Source: Candidatus Omnitrophota bacterium
GTDB taxonomy: Bacteria > Omnitrophota > Gorgyraeia > Gorgyraeales > Gorgyraeaceae
Direction of reading: 5' to 3'
Assembly (NCBI GenBank): GCA_018901615.1
Contig: JAHIEN010000045.1
Coordinates: 1 to 27,561, forward strand
Length of the DNA: 27,561 nt
How positions within the stretch are numbered: the first letter of the stretch is position 1; every line of letters starts with the position of its first letter. Below, piece by piece: positions 7,473 to 14,949 of this stretch. The notes under the pieces are model-generated. The model worked only from the letters and a program-made list of their open reading frames with translations. It ran no database searches and had not been told where the DNA came from. The position numbers were made by a program, and so were the translations under genes.

Positions 7473-8518
7473 AAATGCTTCGCGTCTTCAGGGTTTTTCA
7501 CGTAGGTCTTGAACGTATCGTTGCTTATAATACCTTTTTGGTGCAAGACCTTCAGAGACTTGTCCATTGTATGCATGCCATATTGAAGACCTGTCTGTAT
7601 GTGCGTCAGGAGCTGTTCTGTTTCATGTTCGCGTATAAGATTTCTGACGGCCGGCGTAGCGATCATTACCTCTGTAGCGAGCACCCTGCCTGGCCTGTCT
7701 ACCCTCGGCAAAAGCTGCTGCGACATAACGGCCTGAAGTGTACCAGCAAGCTGTATCTTCACCTGCTGCTGCTGATAAGGAGGAAAGACATCTATTATCC
7801 TGTCTATTGTCTGAGAGGCGTCAGGCGTATGCAGTGTCGCAAGAACAAGGTGACCTGTCTCTGCCGCGGTAAGGCATGTTGATATTGTCTCGAGATCTCT
7901 TAATTCGCCTACCACTATTACATCGGGGTCCTGCCTTAACGCGCGTGTTAACGCGTTGGCAAAAGACCTTGTGTCCGAATACACTTCTCTCTGTTTTATA
8001 ATACTTCGTTTATTTTTGTGCACATATTCAATAGGGTCTTCGATTACAATAATTATTGCCTGGCGCTCGTTATTAATCCGATTGACCATGGCCGCAAGAC
8101 TTGTTGTCTTGCCAACACCCGTCGGACCTGTTATAAGCACAAGTCCCTGATTTTTCTTGCACAGTTCAGGCGCTACAGGCGGCAGGCCCAGCTCATCCAT
8201 TTCTTTTATGCGCAGGGATACTATTCTAAAGGCGGCCTCGACGCTGCCTCTCTGCATATGAGCGTTTATCCTGAACCTATTAAAATCAGGCATTTCCAGC
8301 GAAAAATCAAGTTCCAGATCTCTTTCAAAGATAGATTTCTGTTTATCATTTAATATACTGTATACTAGACGCTTGCAATCTTCCCTGTTAAGCACCGGGA
8401 AATCTGATAGAGGTATGAGCCGGCCGTCTATCCTGACAATGGGCACTGAGTCAGTGGTAATATGCAGGTCTGACGCATTTTTTTGGGTCGCGACTTTAAG
8501 AATCTCCTTAAGATCCAT
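7469..8518 (-). CDS. pilT: Type IV pilus retraction ATPase PilT
   Basis: 349 residues. PilT is the hexameric ATPase that disassembles type IV pili and powers twitching. Walker A is GPTGVGKT (131-138), the aspartate box follows (VIEDPIEYVH), Walker B is DPDVIVVGELRD (197-208), the histidine box is TGHLVLATLHT (221-231), and the PilT-specific AIRNLIRE motif appears as AVRNLIRE. Length is normal. A strong AAGGAGG lies upstream of the ATG. Its position is odd: it separates the two subunits of an aconitase-family enzyme, 16 bases after one and overlapping the other by four. No other pilus gene is in the window. Confidence 0.95.
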   Translation of the reverse strand: MDLKEILKVATQKNASDLHITTDSVPIVRIDGRLIPLSDFPVLNREDCKRLVYSILNDKQKSIFERDLELDFSLEMPDFNRFRINAHMQRGSVEAAFRIVSLRIKEMDELGLPPVAPELCKKNQGLVLITGPTGVGKTTSLAAMVNRINNERQAIIIVIEDPIEYVHKNKRSIIKQREVYSDTRSFANALTRALRQDPDVIVVGELRDLETISTCLTAAETGHLVLATLHTPDASQTIDRIIDVFPPYQQQQVKIQLAGTLQAVMSQQLLPRVDRPGRVLATEVMIATPAVRNLIREHETEQLLTHIQTGLQYGMHTMDKSLKVLHQKGIISNDTFKTYVKNPEDAKHL

Positions 8519-8534
8519 TATACCTCCTTGTATA

Positions 8535-9812
8535 TCACTTTATATATTTTCTTGGGTCTGCTATCTTACCCTCTATCGCAGACGCGGAAACCGTTGCGGG
8601 TGAGGCCAGGTATATAAACGCCTCGGGGTTGCCCATCCTGCCTTTAAAATTCCTGTTGGCTGTAGAAATAGCGTTTTCCCCTTTTGACAGTACACCGTTA
8701 TGCGTTCCAACGCATGGCCCGCAGCCAGGAGCGACTATACACGCCCCTGCCTTGATAAAAATAGAGATCAGTCCTTTCTTCATAGCCTCTTCAAAAATAG
8801 CCTTGGAGGCTGGGGCAATTATCAATTTTACATATTTGTGCACGCGCCTGTCCTTTAATATAGACGCTGCTATAGTCAAGTCCTCAAGTCTCCCGTTAGT
8901 ACATGTGCCTATAAAAGCCTCATCCACTCTTATGCCTTTGGCCTTTTTTATAGGCGTGACATTATCTACGGTATGCGGTTTCGCGATCTGCGGTTCAATC
9001 TTACTGACATCATATTCCAGGATTTCTGAATAAACCGCGTCTTTGTCGCTCTTTAGCAAAGTCCCGAACCTGTCGCGGGACAATGTCGAAGGGCGCTTTG
9101 CTTTTCTAAGGTATCTATATGTCGTCTCATCCGGCTCTATTATACCTGCCTTTGCGCCCATCTCTATAGCCATATTTGTAATTGTAAACCTCGCGTCCAT
9201 GCTCAGTCTTTTTATATAATCTCCCGAAAACTCAACAGTTTTATATGTGCCATAATCCGCTCCAAGGTCTCCTATGATATGGAGTATGACATCCTTGGAA
9301 TAGACGCCTTTTTTTGTCCTGCCTTTTAAAATAATCTTTATTGTCTCCGGGACTTTGAACCAGTTCTTGCCTGAAGCCAGGGCAACTGCCAGGTCAGTCG
9401 AACCCATGCCTGTAGAGAAAACGCCGAGCGCACCATAAGTGCATGTATGGGAATCCGCGCCAATGACCAGGTCTCCCGGAGAGACTAGCCCAGACTCAGG
9501 TATTACCTGATGACATACCCCGCAACCGATATCAAAAATCTCCACGTCATGCTCTCTAGCGAAATTTCTCATCTTCTGATGCACACCTGAGACCCCTATA
9601 TTGGGACTAGGTGCACTATGGTCTATAACCATGCAAAATTTTTTCTTATTAAAAACTTTTTTGGCTCCCAGCTTATTGAAAGAATCTATGATCAGCGAGC
9701 TTGTCCCGTCCTGGCCAAAGCAGAAATCTATATTACAGACCGCTACATCTCCGGCACTGACATCCTTGCCGCAATGAGAGCTGAATATTTTTTCACTAAT
9801 GGTTTTTCCCAT
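8535..9812 (-). CDS. Aconitase-family large subunit, LeuC/HacA type
   Basis: 425 residues carrying the [4Fe-4S] site: C304 in IGTCTNGR and C364/C367 in GCGPCVGTHNG. DHSAPSP, IGADSHTCTYGALG and TGMGSTDLA are the other conserved active-site blocks. The length and the separate small subunit place it with the 3-isopropylmalate dehydratase/homoaconitase group rather than one-piece aconitase. The default name would be isopropylmalate isomerase (leuC), but the operon also carries isocitrate and malate dehydrogenases and no leuA, so citrate is a serious candidate. No ribosome-binding site is visible at the ATG, and the decamer repeat array begins only nine bases upstream. Confidence 0.88.
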   Translation of the reverse strand: MGKTISEKIFSSHCGKDVSAGDVAVCNIDFCFGQDGTSSLIIDSFNKLGAKKVFNKKKFCMVIDHSAPSPNIGVSGVHQKMRNFAREHDVEIFDIGCGVCHQVIPESGLVSPGDLVIGADSHTCTYGALGVFSTGMGSTDLAVALASGKNWFKVPETIKIILKGRTKKGVYSKDVILHIIGDLGADYGTYKTVEFSGDYIKRLSMDARFTITNMAIEMGAKAGIIEPDETTYRYLRKAKRPSTLSRDRFGTLLKSDKDAVYSEILEYDVSKIEPQIAKPHTVDNVTPIKKAKGIRVDEAFIGTCTNGRLEDLTIAASILKDRRVHKYVKLIIAPASKAIFEEAMKKGLISIFIKAGACIVAPGCGPCVGTHNGVLSKGENAISTANRNFKGRMGNPEAFIYLASPATVSASAIEGKIADPRKYIK

Positions 9813-9820
9813 GATAAATA

Positions 9821-9909
9821 TGTTGTCTGATGTTATTTGAGGTTATATGAGGCTGCCTTTTGCAACTTCAGACAACCTCCTACAACCTCAGATAACCTAT
9901 TATAACCTC
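9821..9909. repeat. Inverted array of 10-bp units, copy 1
   Basis: Fills the gap between the aminotransferase and the large hydro-lyase subunit. Read on the minus strand it runs AGGTTATAAT, AGGTTATCTG, AGGTTGTAGG, AGGTTGTCTG, AAGTTGCAAA, a short centre, then inverted units such as TAACCTCAAA, TAACATCAGA and CAACATATTT. The strict 10-base phase equals about one helical turn. A second copy lies at 13366-13462. The two share a block of about 39 bases without change; the rest has diverged. Confidence 0.9.
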
Positions 9910-9915
9910 TTAACC

Positions 9916-11082
9916 TTAATTGGCCCCAAACCATTTCTCTATCCTGTCCATCCCGTTGTGTATATTATCCATGCTGGTGGCAAAACTTAGCCTGATATGC
10001 CTGTTGGAACCAAATGGTTCGCCCGGAATAACGGCAACCAGCGCCTCCTCTAAAAGCCGTTCGCTCAGTTTTATGCCTGTCAGGCCTTTCTTTTCTATCT
10101 TGCAAAAAATATAAAACGCGCCTTCGGGTTTAAGACAAGAGAGACCATTTACGGAATTGACCCTTCTAACGATATAATCTCTTCGCCTTTCAAACTCCCT
10201 TACCATATCCCGCACACTTGAGTCGTTTCCGCTCATAGCCTCAAGAGCGGCTGCCTGGCTTATCGAAGCCGGGTTAGACGTGGAATGACTCTGCAGATTT
10301 TTTATAGCGGTGATTATCTCGTCAGCGCATGAAGCTATATATCCTATGCGCCATCCTGTCATCGCAAAACTCTTTGAAACTCCGTTAACAACGATAGTGT
10401 TTTTAAAGACTTCTTTATTTATAGACGCCATTGACGCGTATTTCCTGTCATTGAATATGATCTTTTCATAGATCTCATCGCTAATGACCAGTATATTGTT
10501 TTTAACCGCCTCTTCCGCAATATCCTTTAGCTCAGCTATACTGTAGATGGAGCCAGTTGGATTTGAAGGGCTATTCAGTATGAGGGCCTTTGTTTTCTTT
10601 GTAATAGCCTCGCGCAGCTGGTCCGCCGATATCTTAAACCCGGACTTTTCATCTGTATCAATAAAGACAGGTGTGCCCTGGGCCAGGTTCACCATTTCAG
10701 GATAGCTGAGCCAGTAAGGCGCGGGTATTATGATCTCGTCTCCGCTGTCGCATATTGCCTGTATAATATTGTATATGGAGTGTTTTGCCCCGCAGGAAAC
10801 TATTATCTGGGAAGGTCTATAACTAAGGTTATTATCTCTCTGAAACTTATCACAGATGGCTTTTTTTAGCGCGTCTGTGCCTGATGCGGGTGTGTACTTT
10901 GTCAGGCCATCATGTATGGCCTTTATTGCGGCATCCTTGATTTTATCCGGGGTGTCAAAGTCAGGCTCGCCAGAACCAAAATCTATAACGTCAATGCCCT
11001 CCTGCCTCATTTTCTTGGCCTTAGCCGTTATAGCAAGCGTCAATGAAGCGGTTACATTTTTTACGCGCGCAGAAAGCTTCAT
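9916..11082 (-). CDS. aspC: Class I pyridoxal-phosphate aminotransferase, aspartate aminotransferase type
   Basis: 388 residues of aminotransferase subgroup Ib, which usually moves the amino group between aspartate and 2-oxoglutarate. Visible are FGSGEPDFDTP near the start, YTPASGTDALK, the NPTG block (N174), SDEIYEKI (D202, Y205), the PLP lysine in SKSFAMTGWRIGY (K237, R245), and the C-terminal substrate arginine in HIRLSFATS. Length fits the family. The upstream site AAGG is weak and the gene is 58 bases from rplQ. Substrate range (aspartate, aromatic, or prephenate) cannot be fixed from sequence. It would supply oxaloacetate to malate dehydrogenase, an inferred link. Confidence 0.92.
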   Translation of the reverse strand: MKLSARVKNVTASLTLAITAKAKKMRQEGIDVIDFGSGEPDFDTPDKIKDAAIKAIHDGLTKYTPASGTDALKKAICDKFQRDNNLSYRPSQIIVSCGAKHSIYNIIQAICDSGDEIIIPAPYWLSYPEMVNLAQGTPVFIDTDEKSGFKISADQLREAITKKTKALILNSPSNPTGSIYSIAELKDIAEEAVKNNILVISDEIYEKIIFNDRKYASMASINKEVFKNTIVVNGVSKSFAMTGWRIGYIASCADEIITAIKNLQSHSTSNPASISQAAALEAMSGNDSSVRDMVREFERRRDYIVRRVNSVNGLSCLKPEGAFYIFCKIEKKGLTGIKLSERLLEEALVAVIPGEPFGSNRHIRLSFATSMDNIHNGMDRIEKWFGAN

Positions 11083-11140
11083 GTGGCCTTTTTTATATCT
11101 TCCGCGTAGTTCCGCGATTACTCCGATATACTAATGCGTG

Positions 11141-11713
11141 CTACATGCCCTTCTTCTGTCCGAATATTTTCTTGAAGAATCCAGGCTTTGGTTGAGGCTT
11201 CTTGGGTTTTTCAGGCTGCGCCTTTGGCAGCTGCGATGGCTTCTTGTGATCTTCTTTCTTTTCAGCAGGTCTTTCTGTCATCGCGTCAGCTTTTATACTT
11301 GATTCAGGCTTAACAGCGGTCTTTTTCTTTTCTTTTTTTTCGGGTATCTCGACTTTTGGCTTTTCCACAAACTCCAGTATCGCCATCTGCGCATTATCGC
11401 CCCGCCTGTTCCTTGTCAGCAAAACCCTGGTATAACCGCCGTTTCTTTCTTTGAATAAAGGCGCTATCTCGTTAAATAGGGTAGCTACCAGATCCCTGCT
11501 GCGCAACACATCATATGCCCTTCTCCGGCTAGCCACACTCTTATCTTTCGCCATGGTGACCAATTTTTCAGCAAGCCTGGATGTTTCCTTGGCCTTTACT
11601 TTTGTAGTAGTGATGGTTTTATTTATGACAAGGGCTGACACCAAATGACGCATAGTAGCCTTGTAGTGGCTCCTCTGTCTCCCAAATCTTACAGTATGTT
11701 TTCTGTGCCTCAT
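11141..11713 (-). CDS. rplQ: Large-subunit ribosomal protein L17 with a long basic tail
   Basis: 190 residues. The first 119 or so are ordinary L17 (MRHRKHTVRFGRQRSHYKAT through RRGDNAQMAILEFVEKP). The remaining 70 are low complexity, rich in lysine, proline and glutamate, ending in GFFKKIFGQKKGM; most bacterial L17 proteins stop near residue 120. L17 sits near the tunnel exit of the large subunit, so the tail might reach the surface, which is inference. The ATG overlaps the rpoA stop by four bases, with GGAAGG inside rpoA as its ribosome-binding site. It closes the ribosomal cluster. Confidence 0.95.
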   Translation of the reverse strand: MRHRKHTVRFGRQRSHYKATMRHLVSALVINKTITTTKVKAKETSRLAEKLVTMAKDKSVASRRRAYDVLRSRDLVATLFNEIAPLFKERNGGYTRVLLTRNRRGDNAQMAILEFVEKPKVEIPEKKEKKKTAVKPESSIKADAMTERPAEKKEDHKKPSQLPKAQPEKPKKPQPKPGFFKKIFGQKKGM

Positions 11714-12696
11714 TTCTGCTTTTTTCCTTCCTTGGGCAACTCCATGCCAAAAGATAATCCCATGCCTTTTAGAGTCTCTTTTATTTCAGAGAGAGATTTT
11801 TTTCCAAAATTCCTGTATTGAAGCATCTCCTGTTCAGTCTTTCCCACCATGTCGCCCAGGGTCTTTATCCGAGCCTCTCTCAGGCAATTGCTGCTTCTTA
11901 CTGAAAGCTCAAGCTCTGAAACAGGCAATTTTAACTTGCCCAACAATTCCTTATCAGCTCCTGCCTCCTCATCTTCTTCATCCTCAACCTCTACTTCACC
12001 AAGTTTCGAGAATATATCAAGGTGGCTCTTCAGTATATGCGAGGCATACAGGAGCGCTTCTTTTGGTTCTATGCTGCCATTTGTCCATATCTCCAGTATA
12101 AGTTTGTCATAATCTGTGATCTGGCCGACCCTTGTATCTTCAACATGGAAATTAACCCTGCGAACAGGGGCAAATACCGAATCCACAGGTATAACGCCTA
12201 TGGCCTGACCCTCTTTTTTATTTCTCTCTGCCGGAACATACCCCATACCTTTACCTATCTCGAATTCTATATTAAGATTGGTATCCTTGGTCAGTGTAGC
12301 TATATGCAATTCAGGGTTCACGATTTCAACAGTGTCATCAGTCGTGATATTCTTTCCGGTTACCTCACCTTTTTTTGAAGCCTTTAAACGCAGTATCTTA
12401 GGTGTCCTGGAATGGGACTTCAATACAAGCTGTTTTATATTCAGCACTATCTGCGGGACATCTTCAAGGACGCCAGGTATTGTGGAAAATTCATGCAATA
12501 TGCCGTCTATTTTTATAGACGTAACAGCTGCCCCTTCTATAGAGGATATAAGGATCCGCCTTAATGAATTGCCTATAGTAGCCCCAAACCCTCTCTCAAA
12601 TGGCTCTGCTATAAATTTACCGTAAACCGCTGAATAACCCTTTTCCTCGCACTCTAGTTTCCTAGGCATCTCAAATGTCTTCCAACTGATACCCAT
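11710..12696 (-). CDS. rpoA: RNA polymerase alpha subunit
   Basis: 328 residues. The N-terminal assembly domain (about 1-235) carries ERGFGATIGNSLRRILISSIEGAA; an acidic linker of glutamates and aspartates follows (about 236-248), then the C-terminal DNA- and activator-binding domain (about 256-318). In that domain R267, N270 and K300 match the UP-element contacts R265, N268 and K298 of the E. coli protein. Length is normal. AAGGAGG precedes the ATG, 14 bases after rpsD. It acts as the dimer that nucleates polymerase assembly. Confidence 0.98.
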   Translation of the reverse strand: MGISWKTFEMPRKLECEEKGYSAVYGKFIAEPFERGFGATIGNSLRRILISSIEGAAVTSIKIDGILHEFSTIPGVLEDVPQIVLNIKQLVLKSHSRTPKILRLKASKKGEVTGKNITTDDTVEIVNPELHIATLTKDTNLNIEFEIGKGMGYVPAERNKKEGQAIGVIPVDSVFAPVRRVNFHVEDTRVGQITDYDKLILEIWTNGSIEPKEALLYASHILKSHLDIFSKLGEVEVEDEEDEEAGADKELLGKLKLPVSELELSVRSSNCLREARIKTLGDMVGKTEQEMLQYRNFGKKSLSEIKETLKGMGLSFGMELPKEGKKQK

Positions 12697-12710
12697 CTGT
12701 CACTCCTCCT

Positions 12711-13340
12711 TTATTTTGAATATAATTCCACTATTAACTGTTCCTGGATGTCGATGCCTATGCCGCTCCTTTTAGGAAGACTGGTAACATCGACCCTGAG
12801 ATTATCAAGATCGCCTTTCAGCCAATCAGGCACGCCTCTGTCTTTCACCTTTTCTATGGTTTCCTTTGCGTTCTTTATCAGCTTCTCTCCCTGCTTCAGC
12901 TGCACAATATCTCCTGGCTTGACCGAATAAGAAGGGATATCTACTTTTCTGTTATTCACTAGCACGAGTCCGTGTCTGACCATCTGTCTTGCGTGCGTCC
13001 TTGAATAGGCAAAGCACGCCCTGAATATCACGTTATCCAACCTTCTCTCTAAAAGCTCCAGAAGCTTTTCTCCGGTAATGCCTTTCGAACGGTTGGCTAT
13101 CTCAAAATATCTTCTGAACTGTTTTTCCAGGATTCCGTATATCTTTTTCACCTTTTGCTTCTGCCTGAGCTGCAGCCCGTAATTGGACATCTTGAATCGC
13201 CTGCCCTTGCCATGCTGGCCAGGAGAATAGCTTCTTCTATCAAAAGCGCATTTATCCGTATAGCACCTTGTGCCTTTTAAAAAAATCTTCTGGCCTTCAC
13301 GTCTGCAAACCCTGCATGATGCTCCAGTATATCGCGCCAT
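12711..13340 (-). CDS. rpsD: Small-subunit ribosomal protein S4, zinc-binding form
   Basis: 209 residues. S4 binds 16S rRNA early in assembly and helps guard the mRNA entry. Four cysteines near the start (C9, C12, C26, C31) form the zinc site of the C+ type. The S4 RNA-binding domain, RRLDNVIFRACFAYSRTHARQ, lies near residues 98-118. AAGGAG sits upstream of the ATG. In well-studied bacteria S4 also represses its own operon; no such site was recognised here. Upstream is a 130-base gap filled by decamer array copy 2, unusual inside this operon. Confidence 0.98.
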   Translation of the reverse strand: MARYTGASCRVCRREGQKIFLKGTRCYTDKCAFDRRSYSPGQHGKGRRFKMSNYGLQLRQKQKVKKIYGILEKQFRRYFEIANRSKGITGEKLLELLERRLDNVIFRACFAYSRTHARQMVRHGLVLVNNRKVDIPSYSVKPGDIVQLKQGEKLIKNAKETIEKVKDRGVPDWLKGDLDNLRVDVTSLPKRSGIGIDIQEQLIVELYSK

Positions 13341-13365
13341 CTTATAGCTCCTTAATATTTAAGAA

Positions 13366-13462
13366 TGTTGTCAGAGGTTGTCTGACGTTATTTGATGTTA
13401 CGTAAGGTTACTTTTGCAACTTCAGACAACCTCCTACAACCTCAGATAACCTCTTATAACCT
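13366..13462. repeat. Inverted array of 10-bp units, copy 2
   Basis: Lies between rpsK and rpsD. On the plus strand units end in GTTG or GTTA (TCAGAGGTTG, TCTGACGTTA, TTTGATGTTA, CGTAAGGTTA), pass the centre CTTTTGCAAC, and continue as inverted units TTCAGACAAC, CTCCTACAAC, CTCAGATAAC and CTCTTATAAC. Phase is exactly 10 bases throughout. The right half is nearly identical to the array at 9821-9909, while the left half has diverged but keeps the phase and the complementarity. Confidence 0.92.
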
Positions 13463-13470
13463 ATTTATTA

Positions 13471-13857
13471 TTACACCCTTCGTCTCTTTGGCGGCCTGCA
13501 GCCATTATGCGGGATAGGCGTAACATCCCTGATCGCGCTAATCCGCAACCCTGCTGCCTGTAATGCCCTTATCGCCGATTCCCTGCCAGACCCAGGACCC
13601 TTTACATACACCTCGACATCCTTGAGGCCGTGCTCCAAAGCCTTTTTCGCGGCGCTCTTGGCAGTGATCTGGGCGGCGAATGGCGTTGACTTCTTTGAAC
13701 CTTTAAATCCCGAAGAACCGCAACTGGTCCATACTATCGTGTTGCCCTGCCTGTCTGTGACCGTGACAATCGTATTGTTAAAAGTGGCGAATATGTGAGC
13801 AATGCCGCTCGTTATATTTTTCATCACCTTTTTCTTTGTCTTCTTTTTCTCTACCAT
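13471..13857 (-). CDS. rpsK: Small-subunit ribosomal protein S11
   Basis: 128 residues; S11 forms part of the platform of the small subunit near the mRNA exit. The family blocks GIAHIFATFNNTIVTVTD, SSGFKGSKKSTPFAAQ, VKGPGSGRESAIRALQ and the ending PHNGCRPPKRRRV are all present. AGGAG lies upstream of the ATG. The gap to rpsM is 233 bases, almost all hairpin repeats, where related operons have a handful of bases. Confidence 0.98.
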   Translation of the reverse strand: MVEKKKTKKKVMKNITSGIAHIFATFNNTIVTVTDRQGNTIVWTSCGSSGFKGSKKSTPFAAQITAKSAAKKALEHGLKDVEVYVKGPGSGRESAIRALQAAGLRISAIRDVTPIPHNGCRPPKRRRV

Positions 13858-13867
13858 GAGTAACTCC

Positions 13868-14083
13868 TAAATGAGCACATAATTTACGCGACTGCAAGGA
13901 GCGTAAGTTATTGTGCGAATTTATCCCGAGGGCACGAATTGCCCGAGGGATATTTGCTTACGCGACTGTAAGGAGCGCAAGTTATAAGTGCGACCCTTCG
14001 ACAAGCTCAGGGTACTTAGTCCCGAGCGAAGCCGAGGGGCGAATTTATCCTGAAGCAGCGACGAACAGGAGCTGCTGAAGGAT
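13868..14083. repeat. Chain of six hairpins sharing a GA/GA internal loop
   Basis: Fills the rpsM-rpsK gap. In order: arms at 13875-13889/13901-13916, 13922-13952 (TATCCC-GA-GGGC with its mirror), 13957-13981, 13994-14012 (CCCT/AGGG), 14021-14038 and 14047-14083 (ATCCT-GA-AGCAGC with its mirror). Each has GA on both arms between an outer and an inner stem; in the 13994 hairpin the GA pair is on the minus strand. Linkers repeat GCGAATTTATCC. The right border on the transcript, GTGCTCATTTA, runs straight into the rpsK ribosome-binding site. Confidence 0.9.
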
Positions 14084-14090
14084 CTCTACT

Positions 14091-14486
14091 CTATTCTGCC
14101 GCAGGTAGCTGGGTCTTTCCTTTCCTGGTCACACCCACGGTCTTTCTGGGTCCTTTTCTCGTCCTGGCATTTGATTTTGTCCTCTGCCCTCTTACCGGCA
14201 GTGATCTCCTGTGCCTGTAACCCCTGTAAGACCCTATATCTATAAGACGCTTTATATTCTGAGAAGCGTCTCTTCTTAAATCACCTTCAACTTTATACTC
14301 TTTTTGTATTATTGCGGCTATCCTTGAGACCTCTTCCTCTTTGAGATCCTTTGCTTTTATGTCGGCATTGACACCCGCGGCCTTTAAAATCTTATTAGAA
14401 GACGACCTCCCTACACCATAAATATAGGTAAGCGCGATCTCTATACGTTTTTCCTTTGGTAAATCTATGCCTGAAATCCTGGCCAT
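14091..14486 (-). CDS. rpsM: Small-subunit ribosomal protein S13
   Basis: 131 residues; S13 is in the head of the small subunit and contacts L5 and the P-site tRNA. ARISGIDLPKEKRIEIALTYIYGVG opens it, and the basic C-terminal block with RGYRHRRSLPVRGQRTKSNA and RTRKGPRKTVG is typical. It runs about ten residues longer than most, ending KTQLPAAE. AGGAGTGG precedes the ATG, with the tandem heptamers at 14507-14527 just above. Confidence 0.97.
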   Translation of the reverse strand: MARISGIDLPKEKRIEIALTYIYGVGRSSSNKILKAAGVNADIKAKDLKEEEVSRIAAIIQKEYKVEGDLRRDASQNIKRLIDIGSYRGYRHRRSLPVRGQRTKSNARTRKGPRKTVGVTRKGKTQLPAAE

Positions 14487-14506
14487 ATTTCCACTCCTTA
14501 ACCTTT

Positions 14507-14527
14507 AAACTGTAAACTGTGAACTAA
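14507..14527. repeat. Tandem 7-bp repeats upstream of rpsM
   Basis: Plus-strand units AAACTGT, AAACTGT and GAACTAA, the last imperfect. They lie in the short gap between rpmJ and rpsM, directly above the rpsM ribosome-binding site. A different heptamer set occupies the matching place upstream of rpsJ (27336-27356). Confidence 0.75.
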
Positions 14528-14528
14528 C

Positions 14529-14642
14529 CTATCCCTGCCTCTGCTTATGTTTCGGGTTTACGCAGATTACCCTTATGATACGTTTACGCTTTATAATCTT
14601 GCATTTATCACAAATTAGTTTTACTGATGGTTTTACTTTCAC
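14529..14642 (-). CDS. rpmJ: Large-subunit ribosomal protein L36, zinc-binding form
   Basis: 37 residues, too short for many gene finders. It starts with GTG (14642) behind GAGGT and reads MKVKPSVKLICDKCK to the standard ending NPKHKQRQG. The zinc ligands C11, C14, C27 and H32 are complete, so it is the C+ form. The position between infA and rpsM is the normal one. Confidence 0.97.
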   Translation of the reverse strand: MKVKPSVKLICDKCKIIKRKRIIRVICVNPKHKQRQG

Positions 14643-14665
14643 TGTCTACCTCATGTAAGGTTTCG

Positions 14666-14884
14666 TTACTTGGATCTATATGTTATTCTTCCCCTGGTCA
14701 GGTCATAAGGCGAAAGCTCTAACTTAACCTTGTCGCCGGGAAGGATCTTTATAAAATACATCCTCATTTTGCCTGAAACATGGGCAAGCACTTTATGTCC
14801 ATTTTCCAGCTCTACCCTGAACATGGCGTTAGGCAGCGCTTCAAGAACTGTCCCTTCTACCTCTATCGCTTCTTCCTTTGCCAT
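14666..14884 (-). CDS. infA: Translation initiation factor IF-1
   Basis: 72 residues, the exact family length. A single OB-fold protein that sits over the A site during initiation. AKEEAIEVEGTVLEALPNAMFRVELENGH and the second half GKMRMYFIKILPGDKV, SPYDLTRGRITYR are diagnostic. GGGAG precedes the ATG. It follows map after a 65-base gap holding a hairpin repeat. Confidence 0.98.
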   Translation of the reverse strand: MAKEEAIEVEGTVLEALPNAMFRVELENGHKVLAHVSGKMRMYFIKILPGDKVKLELSPYDLTRGRITYRSK

Positions 14885-14907
14885 TTGTATCTCCCTAAGA
14901 CAACAAG

Positions 14908-14935
14908 ATTGCTTCGGCCTTTCAGGCCTCGCAAT
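14908..14935. repeat. Hairpin of the ATTGC-GA-GGCC type
   Basis: Between map and infA. On the minus strand ATTGC-GA-GGCC is followed by a 5-base loop, then GGCC-GA-A-GCAAT. It has the same GA/GA internal loop as the hairpins in the rpsM-rpsK and rplD-rplW gaps, with one extra A. Sequences of this look are, from memory, widespread between genes in many uncultured bacteria. Confidence 0.85.
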
Positions 14936-14949
14936 GACAGATTCTTATA

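Noticed and set aside
9899..9904. TATAAT on the minus strand as a promoter for the large hydro-lyase subunit
   Set aside because: It is part of the decamer array and no -35 match stands 15-19 bases upstream (the sequence there is GGGGCC).
9821..9909. Decamer arrays as a CRISPR array
   Set aside because: Units are 10 bases with no spacers, and the halves are inverted.
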